A program made the position numbers and the translations under genes. From positions 124,001-188,000 of the forward strand of contig NZ_CYPU01000074.1 in the NCBI RefSeq assembly GCF_001458195.1: a stretch of 64,000 nucleotides of DNA, read 5' to 3'. This DNA is from Ruegeria atlantica (GTDB lineage: Bacteria > Pseudomonadota > Alphaproteobacteria > Rhodobacterales > Rhodobacteraceae). Numbering within the stretch: position 1 is the first letter of the stretch; every line of letters starts with the position of its first letter. Of this stretch, positions 9,834-17,096 are shown piece by piece. The notes under the pieces were generated by a model, which searched no databases, was not told the DNA's origin, and saw only the letters and a list, made by a program, of their open reading frames with translations.

Positions 9834-11294
9834 CTAGGCGGAACGGATGGCATCCGCGATCAGTTTCACGCCCGGCCCGATGCGGTCTCGGCCAATGGAC
9901 GAGTATCCAAGGCGATAGAAGTTGCGCGGTTGGTGCAACCCATTGAAGAACGAGGCGCCTGGTTCGATGTGCACGCCCTGGCTCTGCAGCTTTTTGGCAA
10001 GTTTGGTCGTGTCCACACGATCGGGGGCCGACATCCAAAGCGACGACCCGCCCATGATTCCGCGTCCGGCAACGGTAAGCCCGTACTGTTCGACCGCGCT
10101 GTCCAACGCTTCGCGTCGCCGGGCAAGGGTTTTGGACATACGCCGAATCTGAGCATCATAATGGCCCAGGGACAGGAAATAGGCCGCAGTGCGCTGGATA
10201 TGGCCCGGCGGGTGGCGCAGCACCAAAGAACGCAAGGCGCGAGCCTCGCGGATAAAGGGCTCGGACCCGACAATGTAGCCAAGGCGCAATCCGGGAAACA
10301 GCGACTTCGAGAAGCTGCCCACATAGATCACCCGTCCGTCGCGATCCATTGACTTGAGGGCAGGGGAGGGAGATCCCAGAAAGGCCATTTCAAACTCGTA
10401 ATCGTCCTCGACGACCATGGCGTCCAGTTCGCGGGCGCGTTTCAGCAACTCGTGGCGGCGATCGACGGGCATGGTTGCGGTTGTCGGGCTTTGATGGCTG
10501 GGGGTGGTGAAAATTACATCCGTTTCATCCGGCAACGCATCCGGGGTCAGGCCATCGCGGTCAACGGCCAGTGGTGAAACTTTGCAATCGGAATGATTCA
10601 GCAAATCCCGCAGCGCATAATAGCAGGGGTCTTCAATCACGGCAGTGCGGTTGCGGTTCAACAGGATGCGTGAGGCCAGCCACAGGGCGTTTTGCGCGCC
10701 CATAGTGATCAAGATCTCTTCGGGGCGGGCGGCGATTCCACGGCGCGGCAACGTGTGACGGGCGATGAATTCGATCAGCAGCGGATCATCCTGATCCATG
10801 TAGTCCCCGGTCAGGGATGCAAAATCCTTGTGACCCAATGCACGGACCGCGCAGAGACGCCAATTGGCGTGGTCGAATAATTTCCGATCTGCCTGACCAT
10901 AGATGAAAGGGTATTTGTAATCGCGCCAATTACTGGGCTTGGGCAGCACGTCCCCGTCCGAGAACCTGCGTGCGAGGGCCGTGTCCCAGTCGACATTTTC
11001 ATCGCGTTTTTGAACAGGCGAATACTTGGGTGGCACGGGCGCGTTTTGCGACACGAAATACCCCGACCGGCCTTTGGCAGTCAGGTAGTCATTGGCCAGT
11101 AGTTCCGTATACGCCAGTGTCACCGTGATCCGGCTAACACCTAGATGCGCCGCCAATTTGCGAGACGAGGGCAGCTTTTCCCCAACGTGGAACCGGCCAG
11201 ACAAGATGCCTTCGGCAATCATCTGCTGGATCTGCGCCTGCAGCGTGCCCTGTCCGTTCAATTCCAGAAAGAATGTGTCGACCGATATTCCCAT
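9834..11294 (-). CDS. tauR: TauR, MocR/GntR-type transcriptional regulator
   Basis: This 486-residue fusion starts with a GntR winged helix-turn-helix (about residues 15-80, LPSSRKLAAHLGVSRITVTL). An aminotransferase fold follows, with the PLP lysine in VGSFSKSLFPGLRLGY at Lys330. This is the MocR architecture; the family member TauR activates taurine genes in Rhodobacter capsulatus. Its place directly upstream of xsc-pta-soeABC supports that name. The promoter has TTGCCC and TATAAG 17 bases apart, with the -10 ending only five bases before the ATG, so the transcript may be leaderless. Repeats inside this promoter suggest autoregulation. Confidence 0.9.
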   Translation of the reverse strand: MGISVDTFFLELNGQGTLQAQIQQMIAEGILSGRFHVGEKLPSSRKLAAHLGVSRITVTLAYTELLANDYLTAKGRSGYFVSQNAPVPPKYSPVQKRDENVDWDTALARRFSDGDVLPKPSNWRDYKYPFIYGQADRKLFDHANWRLCAVRALGHKDFASLTGDYMDQDDPLLIEFIARHTLPRRGIAARPEEILITMGAQNALWLASRILLNRNRTAVIEDPCYYALRDLLNHSDCKVSPLAVDRDGLTPDALPDETDVIFTTPSHQSPTTATMPVDRRHELLKRARELDAMVVEDDYEFEMAFLGSPSPALKSMDRDGRVIYVGSFSKSLFPGLRLGYIVGSEPFIREARALRSLVLRHPPGHIQRTAAYFLSLGHYDAQIRRMSKTLARRREALDSAVEQYGLTVAGRGIMGGSSLWMSAPDRVDTTKLAKKLQSQGVHIEPGASFFNGLHQPRNFYRLGYSSIGRDRIGPGVKLIADAIRSA

Positions 11295-11299
11295 AGCGC

Positions 11300-11339
11300 C
11301 TTATAGGGTGGACTTAAGGTGAGGGCAATCTGGACTTAA
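11300..11339 (-). promoter_or_regulatory. tauR promoter with two CTGGACTTAA-type repeats
   Basis: The minus-strand -35 TTGCCC (plus positions 11323-11328) and -10 TATAAG (11300-11305) are 17 bases apart. The plus-strand direct repeats GTGGACTTAA (11308-11317) and CTGGACTTAA (11330-11339) start 22 bases apart, two helical turns. One lies within the promoter spacer and one directly upstream of the -35. The motif matches, from memory, the TauR repeat described for the R. capsulatus tpa promoter. Placement implies repression of tauR. Confidence 0.7.
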
Positions 11340-11369
11340 TCTCGTCTCGAGAATTCGTGAACAAGGCGC

Positions 11370-11413
11370 TTGACGAAAAAGAACTACTAATCTAAATAAC
11401 TAGAAATATAGTT
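11370..11413 (+). promoter_or_regulatory. arsR promoter with overlapping operator
   Basis: TTGACG (11370-11375) and TAAATA (11393-11398) are 17 bases apart. An inverted repeat AACTA-N6-TAGTT (11398-11413) covers the predicted start site. This is the usual geometry for ArsR-family autorepression. Confidence 0.72.
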
Positions 11414-11428
11414 TAAAGGAGAAGTCAG

Positions 11429-11737
11429 ATGTGGGAAACAGCTGCAGCAGGATTCTCGGCCATGGGCTCTGAAGCGCGACTGAAGGTCCTCAAGACATTG
11501 GTTCGGGCTGGTGAGGCTGGATTGACCGTTGGGGAAATCCAGAACCGCACAGGCATTGCGCCTTCGACATTGGCCCATCACCTGCGGTTCCTCGCGGCCG
11601 GCGGTGTTGTCGAGCAAGAGAAAATTGGGCGCGCCACCATCAACCGCGCAAATTACGAAGAATTGAGAGGCCTCGCGCAGTTCATACTTAGCGAATGCTG
11701 CGTGGACGAAGTGGGAAAGGCTGCGAACGATGGCTGA
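11429..11737 (+). CDS. ArsR/SmtB-family repressor with vicinal Cys pair
   Basis: This 102-residue single winged-helix protein has the recognition region GIAPSTLAHHLRFLAAGG at about residues 42-59, a hallmark of the ArsR family. It lacks the classical CVC metal site in the DNA-binding helix. Instead it has Cys90-Cys91 near the C terminus (ILSECCVDE). C-terminal Cys pairs bind trivalent arsenicals in some ArsR types; that function is inferred here. AAGGAG precedes the ATG. The stop overlaps the downstream permease start by eight bases, so the two genes are coupled. Confidence 0.9.
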   Translation: MWETAAAGFSAMGSEARLKVLKTLVRAGEAGLTVGEIQNRTGIAPSTLAHHLRFLAAGGVVEQEKIGRATINRANYEELRGLAQFILSECCVDEVGKAANDG

Positions 11738-12758
11738 GCTGACACAAAACCCAAAGGCACCGGCAAAGGTGGCCGTTGATCTGATCAAAACCCCATGGGC
11801 AGTGATCGTAGCCATTCTGGCGCTTGTGGCTGTCCTTGACCCCGGCAATTGGGGAGAGGTTGTAACCTTTGCGGGTAAAGCCCTTGCGCATACGGGCCAG
11901 TACATTCTTTTCGCCGTTTTGCTGCTGTCTTACCTCAAGGCGACAGGTGCCGAAGTGATGGTTGCGCGCGCCTTTGAGGGGCGCGAGACGCGGATGATCT
12001 TTCTGGCCGCGGTCTTCGGCGGGCTCGCACCGTTCTGTTCGTGCGAAGTCATTCCGTTCATTGCCGGACTGCTGGCGCTTGGTGCACCTCTGTCCGCTGT
12101 TATGGCATTCTGGCTCAGCTCGCCCTTGATTGATCCACCCACCTTGTTGATCACGGCAGGCGCATTGGGTTGGCCATTTGCAATCGGCAAGGCCATTGCA
12201 GCAGTCGCATTGGGTCTGTTTGGAGGCTTTGCCGTCCGTGCCCTGATGCGAGGTGGTGCGTTTGCCCAGCCTCTGCGCGAATACAAACCGGCTGGCTGCG
12301 GATGCGGACCTAAAACAGAGGACAAACCTGTCTGGAAGTTCTGGCAGGTACCCGAGCGTCGTCAGCGCTTCCAGTCCGAGTTCATTCACAACAGCCTGTT
12401 TCTGTTGAAATGGTTGGCTCTGGCCTATGTGCTCGAAGCGCTGTTGGTCAGCTATGTGCCCGCCGATCTGATCGCGCGCGTTGTCGGCGGTGACGGTGTT
12501 GTACCCATTGTCATTGCCGCGTTGGTCGGGATGCCCGCTTACCTGAACTCTTACGTCGCACCGCCGCTGCTGGCTGGCCTGATGGAACAGGGGATGAGCG
12601 CAGGGGCCGCGATGTCCTTCATGGTCGCGGGTGCCGTCAGTTCGATCCCGGCAATGGCCGCCGTCTGGTCATTGGTCAAACCACGGGTCTTTGCGACCTA
12701 TCTGGGGCTGGGGATCACTGGGGCCATCACCGCTGGCATCTTGTTCCAGATGATCTGA
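11730..12758 (+). CDS. COG0701/ArsP-like permease
   Basis: This 342-residue protein has about eight to ten hydrophobic helices and belongs to the COG0701 (DUF318/UPF0718) permease family, which includes the methylarsenite exporter ArsP. The family signature FCSCEVIPF lies near residue 103, and a second GMPAYLNSYVAPPL block near residue 270 suggests an internal duplication. A cytoplasmic loop carries GCGCGP near residue 190. The gene overlaps arsR by eight bases. Pairing with a CC-type ArsR favours a soft-metal or arsenical substrate, but the family also has members of unknown substrate. Confidence 0.85.
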   Translation: MAELTQNPKAPAKVAVDLIKTPWAVIVAILALVAVLDPGNWGEVVTFAGKALAHTGQYILFAVLLLSYLKATGAEVMVARAFEGRETRMIFLAAVFGGLAPFCSCEVIPFIAGLLALGAPLSAVMAFWLSSPLIDPPTLLITAGALGWPFAIGKAIAAVALGLFGGFAVRALMRGGAFAQPLREYKPAGCGCGPKTEDKPVWKFWQVPERRQRFQSEFIHNSLFLLKWLALAYVLEALLVSYVPADLIARVVGGDGVVPIVIAALVGMPAYLNSYVAPPLLAGLMEQGMSAGAAMSFMVAGAVSSIPAMAAVWSLVKPRVFATYLGLGITGAITAGILFQMI

Positions 12759-12762
12759 AACC

Positions 12763-12798
12763 AAAGCCGCCCGGTGCACTTGCCGGGCGGCTTTTTTT
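12763..12798 (+). terminator. Intrinsic terminator of the arsR-permease operon
   Basis: AAAGCCGCCCGG at 12763-12774 pairs perfectly with CCGGGCGGCTTT at 12783-12794 around an eight-base loop. A run of seven T follows the C at 12791. The convergent gene's stop codon (12797-12799) lies inside the T tract, so the hairpin may serve both directions. Confidence 0.93.
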
Positions 12799-13186
12799 AT
12801 CCTGCTTCGCAGTGGCGGGGCAGTTTGAACCGATATCGGGCTTCACCACTGTCAACATACACTCGTTTTTCGATGCAGGCCGTGGTGCCAACGGTTTGTG
12901 AGATCGGAGCTTCGGTCGAAGTGACCGAGGTCGCAGACCCGTCCGGCAGTCGGACCGAAGCAATGACGCCGTTCTTGAGGTCCCCGTTGATGGGTGTCGC
13001 TGACAAGACGTTGACGGTCATAAATGCCTCATGCTCGTGCTCGCCGCTGTCGTTGAAGATCAGCAAACCAGCAGCGACGGCAACAAGACCAACACCGCCT
13101 GCCACGGGCAAACCCCAGGTCTTCAGGAAGGCATAGATCGAAACGGCGCGATGCGGTCCAAATAGTTTGGAAAGAACGTTCAGCAT
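12797..13186 (-). CDS. Conserved hypothetical membrane-anchored protein
   Basis: This is a 129-residue protein of unknown function. A polar N terminus (about residues 1-24) is followed by one hydrophobic segment, VAGGVGLVAVAAGLLIF, and then a domain of about 80 residues with two cysteines (TACIEKRV and PRHCEAG). The layout suggests an inner-membrane anchor with a periplasmic domain. It follows trcR on the same strand but a terminator separates them. No motif identifies a function. Confidence 0.7.
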   Translation of the reverse strand: MLNVLSKLFGPHRAVSIYAFLKTWGLPVAGGVGLVAVAAGLLIFNDSGEHEHEAFMTVNVLSATPINGDLKNGVIASVRLPDGSATSVTSTEAPISQTVGTTACIEKRVYVDSGEARYRFKLPRHCEAG

Positions 13187-13197
13187 GGTTTTCTCGT

Positions 13198-13228
13198 AAA
13201 AAAGCCCCGGTCCGTTCAGGCCGGGGCT
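13198..13228 (-). terminator. Intrinsic terminator of trcR
   Basis: On the minus strand AGCCCCGG pairs with CCGGGGCT (13221-13228 with 13203-13210) around ten bases. Six T follow at 13203-13198. It lies ten bases after the trcR stop. Confidence 0.92.
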
Positions 13229-13237
13229 GTCTGTGCT

Positions 13238-13999
13238 TTAGGGGCGCGGATCGTCTTCGTCTTCGTCGTCAGCACCGCCTTTGGGCAGGTTGAAGAAGCT
13301 GTCCGCGTCGAGGATCGGTTCTTCTTCTTTCTCTTCCGCAGGCTCGTCCGACAGCGAGAAAGTTTCCAGACCTTCGATGGCCGTCGGGATCTTCGGCGCC
13401 GCGTCCATTTCCAGCGACTGTTCGGTCGAGACCAGCTTGCGGCGCTCGTCATCACTCATGACGCCACCTTCGGCAGCTTTCTTGGCTGCGGCCTTCTGCA
13501 CGATCGCGTCCAGCTCGGATTGTTTGCACAGGCCCAGGGCAACGGGGTCGATCGGCTGCATGTTGGAAATGTTCCAATGGGTCCGTTCACGGATCGACTG
13601 GATGGTTGGCTTGGTGGTGCCCACGAGTTTGGCAATCTGACCGTCGCTGAGTTCGGGGTGGAACTTGACCAGCCACAGGATCGAGTTCGGACGGTCCTGA
13701 CGCTTGGACAGCGGGGTATAGCGCGGACCGCGACGCTTTTCCTCGCCGCTTGCGGCAGGGTTGAACTTGAGCTTCAGCTTGTGCAGCGTGTTGTTCTGCG
13801 CGGTGTCGATCTCGTCCTGAGTCAGCTGGTTGTTGGCGATGGGGTCAAAGCCTTTCACGCCAGCGGCCACATCGCCGTCTGCGATGCCCTGCACTTCCAA
13901 CTCGTGCATGCCTACGAAATCCGCGATCTGCTTGAAGCTGATCGTGGTGTTGTCCACCAGCCATACGGCTGTTGCCTTGGCCATAAGCGGTTTTGCCAT
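13238..13999 (-). CDS. trcR: Cell-cycle transcriptional regulator TrcR (DUF1013)
   Basis: The 253-residue product begins MAKPLMAKATAVWLVDNTT and continues with FKQIADFVGMHELEVQGIAD, the DUF1013 signature known in alphaproteobacteria as TrcR. Two helix-turn-helix-like segments are visible, near residue 25 and in GQIAKLVGTTKPTIQSIRER near residue 120. The C terminus is acidic and low-complexity. The frame is open up to 14173, but AGGAG lies eight bases before the ATG at 13999, so the extra N-terminal stretch is not used. A terminator follows directly. Confidence 0.9.
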   Translation of the reverse strand: MAKPLMAKATAVWLVDNTTISFKQIADFVGMHELEVQGIADGDVAAGVKGFDPIANNQLTQDEIDTAQNNTLHKLKLKFNPAASGEEKRRGPRYTPLSKRQDRPNSILWLVKFHPELSDGQIAKLVGTTKPTIQSIRERTHWNISNMQPIDPVALGLCKQSELDAIVQKAAAKKAAEGGVMSDDERRKLVSTEQSLEMDAAPKIPTAIEGLETFSLSDEPAEEKEEEPILDADSFFNLPKGGADDEDEDDPRP

Positions 14000-14127
14000 C
14001 AGCCCGTCTCCTATAAATACATCTTTCCCGTCGCCGGAATTCGGCGGCCCCTTTTTTGGGGCAGGTTTCCGTTGTCGGGGAACTTGGTCCGTATATAGTC
14101 GCGCCAAGGCAAGAAGGGAAGAGGCGA

Positions 14128-14769
14128 ATGCGCTGGGTTGTTTTGGGGCTGGTTTCGTGGATTTTTGGTGCAATGGCGGCGCTGGGCGATGGCGAAAAAG
14201 CGGGCGAGTTTGACTACTATGTCTTGTCGCTTAGCTGGTCGCCCAACTGGTGCGCCCGCGAAGGCGACGCGCGCGGATCGGATCAATGCGACACCCGGCA
14301 TGACCATGGCTGGATCCTGCATGGTCTGTGGCCTCAGTACCATCAGGGTTGGCCCGCCTTCTGCCGCACGCCCGAGGCGCCGCCATCGCGCGCTATATCA
14401 CGCAAAATGACCGATATTCAGGGCAGTTCCGGTCTGGCGTGGCATCAGTGGAAAAAGCACGGCACCTGCACGGGTCTCAGCGCGTCCAACTATTATGCGC
14501 TGTCCCGGCAGGCGTATGAGGCGGTTGAGCGTCCTCAGGTATTCCGCAAGCTGGACGCCTCGGTCAAACTGCCTGCATCGGTCGTGGAAGAAGCCTTTCT
14601 GAAAGCCAACCCCGGCCTTGAGCGCGACATGATCACTGTGACCTGCAAGCAGGGCTATATAGAAGAGGTCCGCCTGTGCCTGTCGCGCGACCTTGAACCC
14701 GTGCCTTGTGGGCGAGACGTGATCCGAGATTGTACCGCCAAAGACGCCCTGTTTGATCCGATTCGTTAG
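14128..14769 (+). CDS. Ribonuclease T2 family protein, exported
   Basis: This 213-residue protein has a signal peptide (MRWVVLGLVSWIFGAMAALG). Both catalytic blocks of RNase T2 are present: HGLWPQ in GWILHGLWPQ and WHQWKKHGTC, supplying the two histidines and the Glu/Lys region. These enzymes cut RNA without base specificity via 2',3'-cyclic phosphates, probably in the periplasm here. AAGGGAAGAGG precedes the ATG at 14128, which is preferred to the upstream 14056. The stop overlaps the end of the convergent gene by four bases. Confidence 0.9.
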   Translation: MRWVVLGLVSWIFGAMAALGDGEKAGEFDYYVLSLSWSPNWCAREGDARGSDQCDTRHDHGWILHGLWPQYHQGWPAFCRTPEAPPSRAISRKMTDIQGSSGLAWHQWKKHGTCTGLSASNYYALSRQAYEAVERPQVFRKLDASVKLPASVVEEAFLKANPGLERDMITVTCKQGYIEEVRLCLSRDLEPVPCGRDVIRDCTAKDALFDPIR

Positions 14770-15254
14770 AGTTTCTTGTTCTGGCAGTCCCGAGCATATT
14801 CCAGTGCTTTGGCCGTGCCTTTCAGATCAATCGCCATCACCGTCTCACCCGCAGGGTTGTAAACCGTCATGGTTTTGTTCTGGGCAATCGCATTCACGAA
14901 GCTGCGGTCGGTGAAAAACACCGTTGCACCTGGCACGTCGCGCTGATTGAATCCGATGGCAGTGGCGTCATAGCTTTTGCCGTCCAGATCGAACCGGACC
15001 GGATAACTCTCACCCTGTTTGATATCGCCCCACGCCTTGTTGTAGACGGCGAAATATCCCCGATTGCCCAGCGCGTCATAGCCCAGCCGCACGACCGAGA
15101 GGTCCTGATAGATCGTCTGGATCAGACATCCATTCCCCAGCGCGGGATCCATCATGATGTTCCAACCTTCGACAAATCCCTTGTCGATGAGTTGTTGGGC
15201 GAGCGAAGCGGTGGCAGTGAAGGTGGCGAAGAATAGGGCGAGAAGGCGGCTCAT
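14766..15254 (-). CDS. Conserved hypothetical exported protein
   Basis: This 162-residue protein of unknown function starts with a clear signal peptide (MSRLLALFFATFTATASLAQ). The mature part has two cysteines (GNGCLIQ and YARDCQNKKL) that could form a disulfide. The general shape is that of small periplasmic proteins common in Rhodobacteraceae. It converges with the RNase T2 gene, overlapping by four bases. No motif identifies an activity. Confidence 0.72.
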   Translation of the reverse strand: MSRLLALFFATFTATASLAQQLIDKGFVEGWNIMMDPALGNGCLIQTIYQDLSVVRLGYDALGNRGYFAVYNKAWGDIKQGESYPVRFDLDGKSYDATAIGFNQRDVPGATVFFTDRSFVNAIAQNKTMTVYNPAGETVMAIDLKGTAKALEYARDCQNKKL

Positions 15255-15339
15255 CTAATTTGTTCCAAAGGTGGATTTTGACGTTGATATCGATGTGAAA
15301 ATCTTAAACCAATCAGGCGTAAGAAAATAGACAAAATAC

Positions 15340-15882
15340 ATGCAAGGCCCTCATACTATAAAGAATTCGCAAATTATTCTGATCGGCCTATCTACTTACA
15401 TCGCAATGGCCTGGTTGTTGACCGGAAACGTGTTTCGTCCAATTTTCTTTCTCACTTTTTGGATTGACCGACTGGGCGCTCCTTATTGGCCTGCTCTTTT
15501 GCTCGTAGGCATCGGACTGAGCCTCATTATTGCTAAAGGAATGGGGCGAATTGGTTTTGACAAACAAACTACATTCGGTTTGTTTGTCTTTTTTTCAATG
15601 TGTTTATCCACTGGATTGATCGCAGCTTATGCAAGCTATCTGCGTTTAAAGGAAAGTGCTGCGTTTCAAGCAGATCGCGAATTCAGAAACTCCTTTTTTG
15701 CCAGCCTCAGAAATGCTCCCGCTGATTTCCAGTTTTTTTTGCATGGCGCCGCATTGAAGGACTGCGTGCCCTATACTTGGAGCTATAGTTACATGGCCTA
15801 CGGTGAGCTATCTAAAAACATTGCAATCAATGTTCTGCCATACGAATGGTTGGATGAGTGTGCGATTGAAGCTGATCGTTAA
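15340..15882 (+). CDS. Orphan membrane protein, AT-rich gene
   Basis: This 180-residue protein has three predicted membrane helices in the first 110 residues (around IILIGLSTYIAMAWLL, WPALLLVGIGLSLIIA and FGLFVFFSMCLSTGLIAAYA) and a soluble C-terminal tail with two cysteines. The sequence is visibly richer in A and T than its neighbours, as are both flanks, suggesting recent acquisition. I do not recognise a family. No clear ribosome site precedes the ATG. Confidence 0.6.
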   Translation: MQGPHTIKNSQIILIGLSTYIAMAWLLTGNVFRPIFFLTFWIDRLGAPYWPALLLVGIGLSLIIAKGMGRIGFDKQTTFGLFVFFSMCLSTGLIAAYASYLRLKESAAFQADREFRNSFFASLRNAPADFQFFLHGAALKDCVPYTWSYSYMAYGELSKNIAINVLPYEWLDECAIEADR

Positions 15883-15936
15883 CAGTTTTCCAGAGTAACC
15901 ATTTAGTATTAAATAGAAAAAGTATCAATGATCTCG

Positions 15937-16530
15937 TCAAATTTCCTTCCGCGCCCTGAGCGCCGCCGTAATCGTCCCGTCATCCAGATAATCCAGCTCG
16001 CCGCCAATTGGCACGCCCTGCGCCAGTGAAGTCAGGCGCACCTGCCCCTCCAACTGATCCGCGATGTAATGGGCTGTGGTCTGGCCGTCGACGGTCGCGT
16101 TCAGGGCCAGAATGACCTCAGAAATCCCTTCGGCCATTACGCGATCCTTGAGCCGGGGAATGCGCAGCTCGTCCGGGCCGACGCCGTCCAAGGCAGACAG
16201 CGTGCCGCCCAGAACGTGATAGCGACCCTTGAAAACTGCAGCGCGTTCCATCGCCCAGAGGTCGGCGACGTCTTCGACCACGCACAACTCTCCGGTCGCG
16301 CGATCCTCGCTATCGCAGATGTCGCAGATATCGGTGGTGCCCACGTTGCCGCAATTCAGGCATTCGCGGGCGGTGGCGGCCACCTGCTGCATTACGTCCG
16401 ACAGGGGCGTCAGCAGCAGGGTGCGTTTTCGGATCAGGTGCAGCACCGCGCGGCGAGCCGAACGGGGGCCGAGGCCCGGCAGTTTGGCCATCAGGTCGAT
16501 CAGATTGTCGATATCGCTGTTCGAACTCAA
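15937..16530 (-). CDS. recR: Recombination mediator protein RecR
   Basis: RecR works with RecF and RecO to load RecA at gaps. The 197 residues show the helix-hairpin-helix start (LMAKLPGLGPRSARRAVLHL), the zinc finger (CLNCGNVGTTDICDIC) and the TOPRIM domain beginning LCVVEDVADLWAME. The start codon is TTG at 16530, with GGAG eight bases upstream. It is the last gene of the dnaX-ybaB-recR group. Confidence 0.96.
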   Translation of the reverse strand: MSSNSDIDNLIDLMAKLPGLGPRSARRAVLHLIRKRTLLLTPLSDVMQQVAATARECLNCGNVGTTDICDICDSEDRATGELCVVEDVADLWAMERAAVFKGRYHVLGGTLSALDGVGPDELRIPRLKDRVMAEGISEVILALNATVDGQTTAHYIADQLEGQVRLTSLAQGVPIGGELDYLDDGTITAALRARKEI

Positions 16531-16550
16531 CGCGTGCGCTCCTGCAAAAG

Positions 16551-16575
16551 GGCCGGGCAGTTGTGCCCGGCCTTT
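16551..16575 (-). terminator. Stem-loop between ybaB and recR
   Basis: On the minus strand GGCCGGGC and GCCCGGCC form an eight-base stem around ACAACT, followed by CTTTTG. The T tract is short, so this is probably a partial terminator that lowers recR expression relative to ybaB. Confidence 0.6.
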
Positions 16576-16594
16576 GGGTCGTCAGGAGTGTCTA

Positions 16595-16939
16595 TCAGAA
16601 CGGCAGCTTGATGTCTGCGGGCAGACCCATGCTTTCGGTCAGCCTCGCCATCTCTGCCTGAGAGCGCTCGGTCGCTTTGGTTTGCGCGTCCTTGATAGCG
16701 GCCAGAATCAGATCTTCGACAACTTCCTTATCGTCGCCATTGAAAATCGACGGATCGATGTCCAGACCCTTCAGCTCGCCTTTTGCTGTGGCGGTGGCCT
16801 TCACCAGCCCTGCACCGGATTCGCCTACAACCATCAGGTTGTTCAGCTCTTCCTGCATGTCCGTCATTTTGGTCTGCAAATCCTGTGCGGATTTCATCAT
16901 CTTGGCCATATCGCCCAGACCGCCGAGTCCTTTGAGCAT
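16595..16939 (-). CDS. Nucleoid-associated protein, YbaB/EbfC family
   Basis: This 114-residue small DNA-binding protein starts MLKGLGGLGDMAKMMKSAQD, the usual glycine/methionine-rich beginning of YbaB. The frame is open further upstream to 17038, but length, family start and a pyrimidine-rich leader support the ATG at 16939. It lies between dnaX and recR in the order conserved across bacteria. Confidence 0.95.
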   Translation of the reverse strand: MLKGLGGLGDMAKMMKSAQDLQTKMTDMQEELNNLMVVGESGAGLVKATATAKGELKGLDIDPSIFNGDDKEVVEDLILAAIKDAQTKATERSQAEMARLTESMGLPADIKLPF

Positions 16940-17096
16940 TTCTTTTCTCCTGCAAATCGGTTTGCCGCCTAAATACGGATGCTGCCGGTAGGGTACAAGG
17001 GGAGAGCTTCTCCCGCCCGTCGTCAAGGTCTTTGGCAAGACCTTTCCTCCCGTTGGGCCCGGCAGCGCGGGAGTGTTTCTGCTTTGGTCGCTCGGA

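Noticed and set aside
12797..14000. Possible operon of trcR with the 129-residue membrane protein
   Set aside because: A strong minus-strand terminator (13198-13228) lies between them, so only read-through could link them.
14000..14173. N-terminal extension of trcR to 14173
   Set aside because: The family start and a good AGGAG site support the ATG at 13999. The extension is basic low-complexity sequence that overlaps the promoter region.
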